42,265 nucleotides of DNA from an uncultured Prevotella sp. (GCA_934196725.1 CAKPWR010000020.1:1-42265); one strand, 5' to 3'. Positions 1 through 10,293 are shown, counted from the first letter of the stretch. Program-made: numbers and translations. Notes: generated from the sequence alone by a model not told the origin.

Positions 1-61
1 TACCATCTTTCTTTACTACCTGTCTTTTGAGGTAGAAGATAATTGAAAATGTACTCTTCAT
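1..61 (-). CDS. Tyrosine-type site-specific integrase, N-terminal fragment (runs off the window)
   Basis: Reading leftward from an ATG at 61-59 gives 20 codons beginning MKSTFSIIFYLKRQVVKKDG before the window edge. This matches the start of Bacteroidetes mobile-element integrases, whose SAM-like arm-binding region typically opens with a beta strand of the form STF-x-V/I-x-FYLKR followed by KKDG and a 'P-V-MGRIT' segment. A -7-like TAATTTTG on the minus strand lies at 91-84, giving a short leader. Only the N-terminus is visible, so the catalytic R..HxxR..Y residues cannot be checked. If correct, the left edge is the end of an integrated element, and the repeats further right could be att or arm sites. 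The call rests on recognising 20 residues. Confidence 0.6.
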   Translation of the reverse strand, partial: MKSTFSIIFYLKRQVVKKDG

Positions 62-341
62 AACGTCATTCTTTTTTTGCGTTCAAAATTAATACATGAA
101 GAGTCTTTTCTTGCTACGCATTTCACGGCAGAACACGGCAAATTTGGTTCGTAACCAAAAAACTTACGTTGCTCATCAGTAACTCACTATAAATCAGAGC
201 GTTCAAATTCAATTCGTAACCTTCCTCATTCTTCCGAACCTCAACATTCACCATTTGGGGTATAGGTTACGGATAGGTAACGTTCCTCTGTCTCATCTTG
301 TCGTATTCCCGTCTTCGTCTGTCCTCGCCACTTTTAACCAA

Positions 342-381
342 AATGAGGAAAGTAACTGATAACCAGTAAACTTTCCTCATT
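342..381. repeat. 12-bp inverted repeat in integrase-proximal non-coding DNA
   Basis: AATGAGGAAAGT (342-353) and its exact reverse complement ACTTTCCTCATT (370-381) form a hairpin with a 16-nt loop, and pairing can continue with ACTG/CAGT inside it. TTCCTCATTCTTC also occurs as a direct repeat near 223-235. The stretch 62-936 has no credible gene. Its position close to the integrase start would suit an arm-type recombinase site, but this is inference. Confidence 0.45.
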
Positions 382-471
382 CTTCTCTCAAACACTTTTT
401 ATATGTACTTTCTGATAGCGAAACTCGCCGTTTTGTATGGCGCAACAGTTTGACTTCTTTCAGATTTCTCT

Positions 472-604
472 AAAAAAATAACACGGACAAATTGAATTTG
501 TCCGGACAAATTGTTTGGAGGCTCGTAAACGCTTGTTTATCAATATGTTATAAGCGCCCGGACAAAAGAGCCGGACAAATTCAATTTGTCCGTGTTATTT
601 TTTT
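472..604. repeat. Perfect 34-bp inverted repeat with self-palindromic arms
   Basis: The arm 472-505 and the arm 571-604 are exact reverse complements over 34 bp and enclose 65 bp. Each arm starts with a 7-base A or T run, so a transcript in either direction would end in a stem followed by T residues. Each arm also contains a near-perfect palindrome (CGGACAAATTGAATTTGTCCG broken only at its centre). Further GGACAAA copies lie at 504-510 and 560-566. Nothing inside resembles a gene. It could be a MITE-like remnant, a bidirectional terminator or a recombinase site. Confidence 0.8.
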
Positions 605-698
605 CGGCAGTTTTAATGGTGCATTTCCTTATTTTTCAAACAGATTGTTGCTGTTCTCTGCCTATAATATTCTCCTTCATATCTATCTCATATTAGTG

Positions 699-796
699 AA
701 ACCTGTCGCAAAGTTACAAAAAATATGAGATTACGACAACTTTTAAGCGAGAAATCTGTCGTAATCTCGATAAAAAGGCGAGATTGCGACAGGTTT
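699..796. repeat. Nested inverted repeats (GCGACAGGTTT / GAGATTACGACA)
   Basis: AAACCTGTCGC (699-709) pairs with GCGACAGGTTT (786-796). Inside this, GAGATTACGACA (727-738) pairs with TGTCGTAATCTC (757-768). A third related copy, GCGAGATTGCGACAGG, begins at 778, so the two families share the core GAGATTnCGACA. The whole block can fold into one long cruciform or RNA hairpin. No ORF is supported here. Confidence 0.65.
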
Positions 797-835
797 CTGT
801 GAATTCAGCACATAATAGTTACTGGAAATAGTTGC

Positions 836-883
836 TATTAGTCGTGGAAATGTGCGGAAAAACAATAGATTTCCACGACTAAT
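836..883. repeat. Left 33-bp flanking repeat of ATPase cassette 1, with inverted copy of its core
   Basis: TATTAGTCGTGGAAATGTG begins at 836. The core ATTAGTCGTGGAAAT (837-851) recurs inverted at 869-883. The 33 bp at 836-868 recur as a direct copy, with about four mismatches, at 2527-2559 on the other side of the ATPase gene. The core therefore occurs three times around this one gene. Confidence 0.7.
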
Positions 884-936
884 AATACTAATTAATAGTT
901 TTTTTAACAAGTCTTCCATAGCGAAGACTCGGTGCG

Positions 937-2289
937 TTATAGTAATGGAACCATATATAAAGGTAAATACTCGATACCGTTTTCTATTTTCAGATCAGCT
1001 GCATGAATAACGTATGGAGTTGCTAAATACTTATCGTATTTTTTTATACATTTAGTCAGCGAGGTCGTGGTGTACCTTACTGTGGATTTTACCTCTATAG
1101 GAGATATGTTGTGCCGAGATGTGGTCTTGCTTTTGGCAATGAGAAAATCTATCTCCATCCTAGAATCTTTGTCTTCTCTGTCGTTGTTAGAGTAGAAAAA
1201 CAGATGATGACCTGAGGCTTTGAGCATCTGAGCAACAATGTTTTCGATGAGCATACCTGAGTTCATTTCGAGTTTGTCCTTCAGTATCTTTTGATATAAC
1301 TCTTCTGATATGATGCCTCGTTCGTCAAATGCATGACTGATAAGCAATCCTGTGTCTGCCATATAGCATTTCAGAGTTGAGTCTTCTCTTTTTAGATTAA
1401 GTCCGATGCTCGGTTCTGTCGTGTTGTAACACGTATTGATAATCATGGCATCTTTTAGCCATAGAAAAGCACTATCGTAATCACGCATTCTGGCATCCTT
1501 GCTTAAATCTGCCAACTTGAACTTTTTCTCATGCTTTTGGAGCTGTGAAGGAATCTGGTCAAAGATGCTTGCTACCTTCTCTGCATAGTTGCCTGCATAG
1601 TCGTAAATACTGTTGCGGTATAAGGTGAGTATTTGCCTTTTTACTCTGTCTGTATCTTCGAAACTATGCGTGTCTATATATTTTTGGACAGCTTGTGGCA
1701 TACCACCAACAATCAAGTATAGCCTAAAGTAATCCATGAGTTTTCGATGCAAGGCTTGTCCTAAAGGCTGTTTGTTGGCAAATTGGTTTCTGATGAAATC
1801 CATCATCATGTCGTCACCATTTGCCCATAAGAATTCCTCGAAGTCCATAGGATACATATAGATGGTCTCTTCTTCGGAAGGAATCAGAATGTTTTCTGTA
1901 TTCCTTCGAATAGAGATTAATGAACCTGTCTCTATATAATCATATCTGCCGTCTGCAACCAAATATTTGATGGCTGTACGTGCACGTGGACAGAATTGTA
2001 CTTCATCAAAGATGATGAGTGAATCTCTAGGATATAGCTTTTTGCCACTGTAAATGCTCAGGTGCATAAAGAGCATGTCTAGATTGTCGAGATAAATGTC
2101 GAATAGGTGTTTGACATCTTCCCCGACTCTGTTGAAGTCGATAAGAATATAGCTGCGATATTCCTTCTTGGCAAATTCTTCCACCATATAGCTTTTTCCT
2201 ACACGTCTGGCTCCTTCCACCATCAATGCGGTTTCACCTTTCCTTTGTTGCTTCCACTCGACAAGCTTATCGTATATTTTCCTTTTCAT
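937..2289 (-). CDS. AAA-type ATP-binding protein with C-terminal DUF4143 / PD-(D/E)XK-like domain (copy 1)
   Basis: 450 residues. Walker A GARRVGKS is at residues 26-33 and Walker B LIIFDEVQ ends around residue 98 (D95, E96). The family motif YPMDFEEFLW and the GGMPQAV segment follow. The C-terminal part has an E-I-D strand and then IEVKS (E399, K401), the D..E-x-K pattern of PD-(D/E)XK nucleases as seen in the DUF4143 family. The substrate is unknown; relatives are generally annotated only as ATP-binding proteins. The ATG at 2289-2287 fits a leader starting near 2415. There is no partner gene. The leader carries three 33-bp-period repeats and the gene is bracketed by a 33-bp direct repeat, suggesting an autonomous cassette. 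Function as a nuclease or regulator is inference. Confidence 0.88.
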   Translation of the reverse strand: MKRKIYDKLVEWKQQRKGETALMVEGARRVGKSYMVEEFAKKEYRSYILIDFNRVGEDVKHLFDIYLDNLDMLFMHLSIYSGKKLYPRDSLIIFDEVQFCPRARTAIKYLVADGRYDYIETGSLISIRRNTENILIPSEEETIYMYPMDFEEFLWANGDDMMMDFIRNQFANKQPLGQALHRKLMDYFRLYLIVGGMPQAVQKYIDTHSFEDTDRVKRQILTLYRNSIYDYAGNYAEKVASIFDQIPSQLQKHEKKFKLADLSKDARMRDYDSAFLWLKDAMIINTCYNTTEPSIGLNLKREDSTLKCYMADTGLLISHAFDERGIISEELYQKILKDKLEMNSGMLIENIVAQMLKASGHHLFFYSNNDREDKDSRMEIDFLIAKSKTTSRHNISPIEVKSTVRYTTTSLTKCIKKYDKYLATPYVIHAADLKIENGIEYLPLYMVPLL

Positions 2290-2327
2290 TATAAACTTCT
2301 CTAAAATAGGTTTGATAAATACATTGC

Positions 2328-2418
2328 TTACACGAAAACAAGATTATTGTTTGATGAAATTTACACGAAAACAAGGTTATTGTTTAGCGAAATTTACACG
2401 AAAACAAGATTATCTCGG
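2328..2418. repeat. Three direct repeats, 33-bp period, in the ATPase 1 leader
   Basis: A 25-bp unit beginning TTACACGAAAACAAG starts at 2328, 2361 and 2394, with exactly 8-bp spacers (GATGAAAT, AGCGAAAT). The third copy diverges after TTAT. The array lies between the promoter (2452-2422) and the ATG (2289), so it would be transcribed as 5' UTR. A protein or RNA binding site used in autoregulation is a reasonable inference. Confidence 0.85.
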
Positions 2419-2421
2419 CTG

Positions 2422-2452
2422 CAAAGATACTAAAAATATCGTTTCGCGCAAA
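2422..2452 (-). promoter_or_regulatory. Promoter for ATPase 1
   Basis: On the minus strand, TTTG at 2452-2449 is followed after 19 nt by TATCTTTG at 2429-2422, an exact match to the Bacteroidetes -33/-7 consensus. The -33 box lies inside a TTTCGCGCAAAATAA repeat. Transcription would begin near 2415 and give a leader of about 125 nt containing the three direct repeats. Confidence 0.7.
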
Positions 2453-2509
2453 ATAATGCGTCGTTATTTTGCGCGAAATGGGGTAAAAAAGTCATTTCGC
2501 GCAGAATAG
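2442..2509. repeat. TTTCGCGCAAAATAA inverted repeat plus third copy over the ATPase 1 promoter
   Basis: TTTCGCGCAAAATAA (2442-2456) and its exact reverse complement (2464-2478) are 7 bp apart; a variant direct copy TTTCGCGCAGAATAG lies at 2495-2509. The first copy covers the -33 element of the ATPase 1 promoter, so an operator role is plausible. Confidence 0.75.
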
Positions 2510-2526
2510 TGAATGGAGAAGATGTT

Positions 2527-2559
2527 TATTAGTCGTGGAAATGTGTGAAAAATCGATAG
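2527..2559. repeat. Right 33-bp flanking repeat of ATPase cassette 1
   Basis: Direct copy of 836-868: the first 19 bases (TATTAGTCGTGGAAATGTG) are identical and the next 14 differ at about four positions. Together the copies bracket a segment of about 1.66 kb holding the ATPase gene, its promoter and its repeat arrays. Confidence 0.7.
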
Positions 2560-2583
2560 GTTGCATTTGTTTTTCCTGCATTT

Positions 2584-2648
2584 TACCGATTTGTATCCCT
2601 TTTATACCGAATATTAGACCCATAAGAGGGGCTTTTTCCTTAATTTTG
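2584..2648 (+). promoter_or_regulatory. Promoter and candidate operator before the GH43 gene
   Basis: TAATTTTG at 2641-2648 fits the -7 consensus; no good TTTG is seen at the -33 distance. Upstream, TACCGA at 2584-2589 and 2605-2610 form direct repeats spaced exactly 21 bp apart (two helical turns), within a similar T-rich context. An activator-dependent promoter, for instance HTCS- or AraC-type, would look like this. The regulator itself is not in the window. Confidence 0.45.
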
Positions 2649-2701
2649 CAGACAAAATAAACAATTAGCGTATTCACTAACTTAATAATAACATCAGCAA
2701 A

Positions 2702-3823
2702 ATGAATAAACTATTCGTATTTATCATGTTGTGGATGATGTCTTGTCTCCCAACTTTGGCACAGGCTCCGATGGACGGAGGCGTATGGAAGGACAACACC
2801 GGAAAGCATATCAATGCGCACGGTGGCAACATCTTCAACTACAAGGGTACCTATTACTGGTATGGCGAAAGCCGCTCGGAGAATGGCCAGCCTTACAGCT
2901 CTCTCGGCGTAAGCTGCTTCACTTCCAAGGATCTCAAAAACTGGAAGAATCATGGATTGGTGCTTCCTGTATCCAACGAAGCAGGTAGCGATATCGAGGG
3001 TGGATGCATCATCGAACGCCCAAAGGTTCTCTACAACAAGAAGACCAAGAAGTTCGTGATGTGGTTCCATCTCGAACTGAAGGGTAGGGGTTATGGTGCT
3101 GCCCGCTATGGTGTGGCAACCAGCGATACTCCTTTCGGACCTTTCAAGTTCGTCCGTTCAGGAAGAGTGAATCCGGGCATCTATCCTGTAGGATTCGCCA
3201 AGCCAGATACTACCGACCTCAAACATCAGCTTCTCTTTCCGGAACTGAAGAGCTGGTGGACTCCGGAATGGCGCAAACAGATAGAGCGCGGTATGTTCTG
3301 GATGAGAGACTTCGAGGGAGGACAGATGTCGAGAGATATGACCATCTTCATCGACGATGATGGCAAGGCTTACCACATCTATTCTTCAGAGGATAACTTA
3401 ACGCTCCAAATCGCACAGTTGACAGATGACTACATGCAGCACAACGGCAGCTATGTTCGTGTGGCTGCAGGTGGACAGAACGAGGCTCCAACCATCTTCA
3501 AGCAGGATGGCATCTACTGGATGATTACCAGCGGATGTACCGGTTGGGCGCCTAATGCAGCCCGCATGTTCAAGGCTAAGAATATCTACGGTCCTTGGGA
3601 ACAGTTGCCTAATCCTTGCCGTGGCGAGGGTGCCGACAAGACCTTCGGTGCTCAGGGCACCTTTATCTATAAGGTGGAAACAGCAGCACAGAAGAAAATG
3701 TTCCATGGTGCCGACTATGTGTTCATGGCAGACATGTGGAATCCTAAACATTTGAGTGACAGTAGACACTTGTGGGTACCTATTTCTTGGGAAAACGGTG
3801 CACCAGTGTTGAAAAAACAATAA
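2702..3823 (+). CDS. Secreted GH43-family glycosidase, probable exo-beta-1,3-galactanase-like subfamily
   Basis: 373 residues with a signal peptide (MNKLFVFIMLWMMSC...LAQA, cleavage about residue 21). A five-bladed GH43 fold is suggested by repeated 'YYWYGE', 'W-x-NHG-x-VL', 'ERPKVLYN' and 'DDDGKAYHIYSSED' strands. The start of the domain reads INAHGGN where classical GH43 enzymes have the catalytic-base Asp, as in the subfamily 24/34 galactanase group. E261 in QNEAPTIF is the probable acid. Q318 in AQGTF lies 57 residues later, about where the fungal exo-beta-1,3-galactanase Pc1,3Gal43A uses a Gln as base. It would release galactose (or a related sugar) from arabinogalactan or pectic galactan in the periplasm. 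Family placement is firm; subfamily and substrate are inferred. Confidence 0.85.
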   Translation: MNKLFVFIMLWMMSCLPTLAQAPMDGGVWKDNTGKHINAHGGNIFNYKGTYYWYGESRSENGQPYSSLGVSCFTSKDLKNWKNHGLVLPVSNEAGSDIEGGCIIERPKVLYNKKTKKFVMWFHLELKGRGYGAARYGVATSDTPFGPFKFVRSGRVNPGIYPVGFAKPDTTDLKHQLLFPELKSWWTPEWRKQIERGMFWMRDFEGGQMSRDMTIFIDDDGKAYHIYSSEDNLTLQIAQLTDDYMQHNGSYVRVAAGGQNEAPTIFKQDGIYWMITSGCTGWAPNAARMFKAKNIYGPWEQLPNPCRGEGADKTFGAQGTFIYKVETAAQKKMFHGADYVFMADMWNPKHLSDSRHLWVPISWENGAPVLKKQ

Positions 3824-3840
3824 AAAATACGGTCGCTCTG

Positions 3841-3870
3841 CTTGTTTCTAATTAATTATACATATCTTTG
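3841..3870 (+). promoter_or_regulatory. Promoter for the DUF2264 gene
   Basis: CTTG at 3841-3844 (one base from TTTG), 18 nt, then TATCTTTG at 3863-3870, an exact TAnnTTTG match. It lies in the 132-bp gap after the GH43 gene, so the downstream genes can be transcribed independently of GH43. Confidence 0.6.
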
Positions 3871-3955
3871 CAGTTGCTTAGCTGAAGTAATCAGCTACTT
3901 ACAGCTTGCAATCAATTATCAATAATAACAAACAATATCAAACTCACAACTATCT

Positions 3956-5230
3956 ATGAATTATATATATAGAAATATCATGATGACTCTCGTCTTGGCG
4001 CTGGTTCCTTTCATGGGAATTTCTGCCAAGAAAAAGACAGTACAGCAGAGCGACCGCCAATATTGGTGCTCGCTTGCCTATAAGATGGCTCAGCCTGTTC
4101 TGGAAAACATGGCTAAGGGCGAGCTGCAGAAGAACATGCAGACTGAGTTCAGTCCCAGCTTCGACAACCGCAACAAGAAGGTGCTCTATATGGAGTGCTT
4201 CGGCAGACTGATGGCTGGCGTGGCTCCTTGGCTCACCCTCCCTGATGATGCTACTGCCGAGGGCAAGCAGCGCAAGCAGTTGCGTGAATGGGCGTTGGCT
4301 TCTTATAAGAATGCCGTTGATCCTCAGAATCCTGACTATCTCTGCTGGGGCATCGGCGGTCAGAATCTGGTAGATGCTGCCTATATCGCAGAGAGTTTCC
4401 TCCGTGCTTACGATACACTCTGGAAGCCTCTCGATGAGGTGACCAAGAAACGTTATCTTACCGAGTTTGCCAAGCTCCGCCACATCGACCCTCCTTATAC
4501 CAACTGGTTGCTCTTCTCTTCAACCATCGAGAGTTTCATGGCGAAGGCTGGTGGCGATTTCGATGAATATCGCGTCAATTCTGCCTGCCGCAAGGTAGAG
4601 GAGTGGTATGTAGGTGATGGCTGGTATGCGGACGGTCCTGTATTCGCCTTCGATTACTACAGCAGCTATGTGTTCCATCCTATGTATCTGGAAACTCTCC
4701 AGGCGATGGTGGATGCCAAGGTGAATTCCCGTCTCGACTATCAGAAGTATTATGACAGAGAGTTGAAGCGCTGCCAGAAGTACAGCATCATTCTCGAGAG
4801 ATTCATCTCTCCTGAAGGAACCTTCCCAGCATTCGGAAGAAGTATTCCTTACCGTATGGCTACGATGCAGCCGCTGGCTCTGATGGCATGGTATCAGAAG
4901 TTGCCTAAGGATTTGAGCAACGGTCAGGTGCGTGCAGCGCTTACCAAGGTGCTCCATCGCATGTTCGACCAGCAGAACAACTTCAACGAGAAGGGTTACC
5001 TCTCTATCGGTTTCTGCGGAAACAGTCAGAAGAACGTTGCCGACTGGTATACCAACAACGGTTCGCTCTATATGACAACCCTCGCCTTCATGCCTCTCGG
5101 CTTGTCTGCCGACCATCCTTTCTGGACCGATGCAGCACAGCCTTGGACCCAGGTGAAGGCATGGAGCAACCAGCAGTTCCCTAAGGATCACCAGTGGAAG
5201 GACGAGATTGTTACCAAGGACAAGTGGTAA
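3956..5230 (+). CDS. Secreted DUF2264 protein (possible (alpha/alpha)6-barrel glycosidase)
   Basis: 424 residues with a signal peptide (MNYIYRNIMMTLVLALVPFMGISA). The body matches DUF2264: helix-rich, with MECFGRLMAGVAPWL near residue 80, YLCWGIGGQNLVDAA around 130, a 'WYVGDGWYADGPVFAFDYYSS' tract around 220 and 'FPAFGRSIPYR' around 290. DUF2264 proteins recur in arabinogalactan and pectin utilisation loci. I recall Bacteroides arabinogalactan relatives reported as beta-glucuronidases (GH154), but I cannot confirm membership from sequence alone. An internal ATG (MMTLVL) could be the real start without changing the mature protein. Genes either side encode GH43 and GH105 enzymes, which supports a role in removing uronic acid caps. 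Confidence 0.8.
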   Translation: MNYIYRNIMMTLVLALVPFMGISAKKKTVQQSDRQYWCSLAYKMAQPVLENMAKGELQKNMQTEFSPSFDNRNKKVLYMECFGRLMAGVAPWLTLPDDATAEGKQRKQLREWALASYKNAVDPQNPDYLCWGIGGQNLVDAAYIAESFLRAYDTLWKPLDEVTKKRYLTEFAKLRHIDPPYTNWLLFSSTIESFMAKAGGDFDEYRVNSACRKVEEWYVGDGWYADGPVFAFDYYSSYVFHPMYLETLQAMVDAKVNSRLDYQKYYDRELKRCQKYSIILERFISPEGTFPAFGRSIPYRMATMQPLALMAWYQKLPKDLSNGQVRAALTKVLHRMFDQQNNFNEKGYLSIGFCGNSQKNVADWYTNNGSLYMTTLAFMPLGLSADHPFWTDAAQPWTQVKAWSNQQFPKDHQWKDEIVTKDKW

Positions 5231-5239
5231 TCGTATGTT

Positions 5240-5363
5240 TTGAATGTTGAATGTTGAGTGTTGAATGTTCTGCGCTTGATGTTTAATTTAACTCAATACT
5301 TTGAGCAAGCAAGTCAACATTCAACACTCAACATTCAACACTCAACATTCAACACTCAACATT
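5240..5363. repeat. Heptad tandem repeats in opposing orientation before GH105
   Basis: Four heptads (TTGAATG/TTGAGTG) occupy 5240-5267. Seven heptads alternating CAACATT and CAACACT occupy 5315-5363 as the reverse complement, ending 7 bp before the GH105 ATG at 5371. The arms can pair over about 28 bp, with extra GCTTG/CAAGC pairing in the loop. The transcript would carry a large hairpin just upstream of the start codon. Slippage between identical heptads could change its length. Confidence 0.9.
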
Positions 5364-5370
5364 AAAAACA

Positions 5371-6576
5371 ATGAATAAGATAATGATGATGCTGGCAGCT
5401 GCAGCTTTGGCTTTGCCTTTGAGCGCAGCGCAGCCAGCCAAGAAGACCGCTAAGGTCAAGAAACAGAATAAGAAGGAAGTGAAGGCTTCCAGGAAATGGG
5501 ACCATGAGCAGGTGGTGGAACTCATCACCAAGGTGAACAACTACTGGCAGGCTAACAACAAGCCTGAGGTTCGTGCCTTCTGGGATAATGCCGCTTATCA
5601 TACCGGCAACATGGAGGTATATAAGATGCTCAAGGACCAGAAAATGCTCGACTATTCTATCCGTTGGGCAGAACATAACGACTGGACCGGTGCTACAGAG
5701 GCAAACCCAGCCAAGTGGAAGTACAAACCATACGGCGAGGGAAAGCAGCACGTTCTCTTCGGCGACTGGCAGATCTGCTTCCAGACCTACATCGACCTCT
5801 ACAACATCAAGGCAGCCAAGGGCAATGCCGCAGCATCAGAATATATGGTGAAGCGTGCCAAGGAAGTAATGCATTACGAGGCTTACTCTGAGCCAACAGA
5901 CTATTGGTGGTGGAGCGATGCTCTCTATATGGTGATGCCTGTGATGACCAAGATGTATAAGCTGACCGGCGATACCAAGTATCTTGACAAGCTCTACGAT
6001 AATCTCCTCACCACCGATGAGATTATGCTCGACAAGGAGACCAACCTCTACTTCCGTGACGGCAAGTACGTTTATCCAAAGCACAAGAGTGCCAACGGAA
6101 AGAAAGACTTCTGGGCTCGTGGCGACGGTTGGGTTCTCGCTGGTTTGGCTAAGGTGCTCCAGGATATGCCAAAGGACTATAAGCACTATCAGTTCTTTGT
6201 AGATAAGTTCCAGAAGCTGGCTAAGGCGGTAGCTGAAATCCAGCAGCCGGAAGGTTACTGGACCCGTTCGATGATGGACCCAGAGCATGCTCCAGGTCCT
6301 GAGACCAGCGGTACAGCCTTCTTCACCTACGGTATGCTTTGGGGTATCAACAATGGTTATCTCGACAAGAAGGAGTACAAGAAGGTCATCGACCGTGCCT
6401 GGACTTATCTGACAGAGACTGCCGTTCAGCCTGATGGTAAGGTGGGTTATGTTCAGCCTATCGGCGAGAGAGCCATCCCTGGTCAGACCGTAGATGCCAA
6501 CTCTCAGGCAAACTTCGGTGTGGGAGCCATGCTTCTCACTGCATGCGAATATGATAAGTATCTTGCCATCAAGTAA
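5371..6576 (+). CDS. Secreted GH105 unsaturated uronyl (rhamnogalacturonyl-type) hydrolase
   Basis: 401 residues with a signal peptide (MNKIMMMLAAAALALPLSAA) and a Lys-rich linker to about residue 42. The (alpha/alpha)6 GH105 domain shows HTGNMEVYK, HVLFGDWQICFQTYIDLY, the WWWSDALYMVMPVM motif with D183 at the position of the catalytic Asp of YteR-type enzymes, FWARGDGWVLAGL around 250, and SGTAFFTYGMLWGI around 312. GH105 enzymes hydrate the 4,5-unsaturated uronic acid left by polysaccharide lyases. No lyase gene is present here, so a partner must be elsewhere. The gene follows DUF2264 after a 140-bp repeat-filled gap and precedes GH2 by 61 bp, probably on one transcript. Confidence 0.9.
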   Translation: MNKIMMMLAAAALALPLSAAQPAKKTAKVKKQNKKEVKASRKWDHEQVVELITKVNNYWQANNKPEVRAFWDNAAYHTGNMEVYKMLKDQKMLDYSIRWAEHNDWTGATEANPAKWKYKPYGEGKQHVLFGDWQICFQTYIDLYNIKAAKGNAAASEYMVKRAKEVMHYEAYSEPTDYWWWSDALYMVMPVMTKMYKLTGDTKYLDKLYDNLLTTDEIMLDKETNLYFRDGKYVYPKHKSANGKKDFWARGDGWVLAGLAKVLQDMPKDYKHYQFFVDKFQKLAKAVAEIQQPEGYWTRSMMDPEHAPGPETSGTAFFTYGMLWGINNGYLDKKEYKKVIDRAWTYLTETAVQPDGKVGYVQPIGERAIPGQTVDANSQANFGVGAMLLTACEYDKYLAIK

Positions 6577-6625
6577 GATGCCTATATATAATAAGGTATA
6601 TATCAATTTAAAATAGTATTAATAA

Positions 6626-9907
<3,282 letters not shown>

Positions 9908-9951
9908 TAGAAAAACAGGGAATTGGATAAAAATCCAATATATTTAAACAG

Positions 9952-9982
9952 AAAATCCACCTCATTCGGGGTGGATTTTTTT
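9952..9982 (+). terminator. Rho-independent terminator after GH2
   Basis: AAAATCCACC (9952-9961) pairs with GGTGGATTTT (9970-9979) around an 8-nt loop, followed by a T run to 9982. It closes the GH105-GH2 transcript. Confidence 0.8.
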
Positions 9983-9989
9983 ATCTTTG
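9982..9989 (+). promoter_or_regulatory. Possible -7 element for GH51
   Basis: TATCTTTG matches TAnnTTTG and overlaps the end of the GH2 terminator. A -33 TTTG is not evident. If used, the GH51 leader would be about 295 nt and contain the whole 10011-10252 palindromic repeat. Confidence 0.35.
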
Positions 9990-10010
9990 CATCGGTATAA
10001 ATAACATTCT

Positions 10011-10252
10011 GAACTTTCGCATGTGGTTCAAGAACGGGCTGAAGGCCCAAAAGCTCCTAGCCCAGGGCATCGCCCTGGGTATAATAGCAGTCAGCAAGGC
10101 GCCCTGTAAGGGCAAAAGCCTTATAAATTGCCTGTTTTTAAAGCTTTTGCCCTTACAGGGCGACAGGTTTGCGTTCATAATAACCCAGGGCGCTGCCCTG
10201 GGCTAGGGGCTTCTGCCCTTTCAGGGCGTGTGGAGCATACTTGCGAAAACTC
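10011..10252. repeat. About 240-bp GC-rich palindromic repeat element (REP/BIME- or MITE-like)
   Basis: The two halves mirror each other. AGCTCCTAGCCCAGGGC (from 10052) answers GCCCTGGGCTAGGGGCT (ending 10211). GCCCTGTAAGGGCAAAAG (from 10102) answers CTTTTGCCCTTACAGGGC (10144-10161). The outer 50 bp of each end also align when inverted, each retaining a small hairpin (GGGCTGAAGGCCC versus GCCCTGAAAGGGC). Related copies occur at 12607-12673, 41870-42051 and 42190-42265. It lies between GH2 and GH51 and codes for nothing credible. Confidence 0.85.
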
Positions 10253-10293
10253 AGTAATATAAACAGACCTAAAAATAAACAATAACGAACAAT

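Noticed and set aside
492..728. Possible 78-residue small protein
   Set aside because: The frame begins inside the perfect 34-bp inverted repeat and its sequence reflects that repeat; no homology or promoter supports it.
937..2289. Toxin-antitoxin or abortive-infection system around the ATPase genes
   Set aside because: Each ATPase is a single gene with no small partner gene; the sequence gives no direct evidence for toxicity or phage defence, so only the repeat association is reported.
2312..2509. Plus-strand 65-codon frame reading TRKQDYCLMKF repeats
   Set aside because: It is only the translation of the 33-bp-period repeat array in the ATPase 1 leader; the period happens to be 11 codons. 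No signal, promoter or family supports it, and the equivalent array of ATPase 2 has a 32-bp period and cannot be coding.
10021..10206. Short frames across the palindromic repeat (both strands)
   Set aside because: They translate the repeat hairpins, are mirror images of each other and have no independent support.
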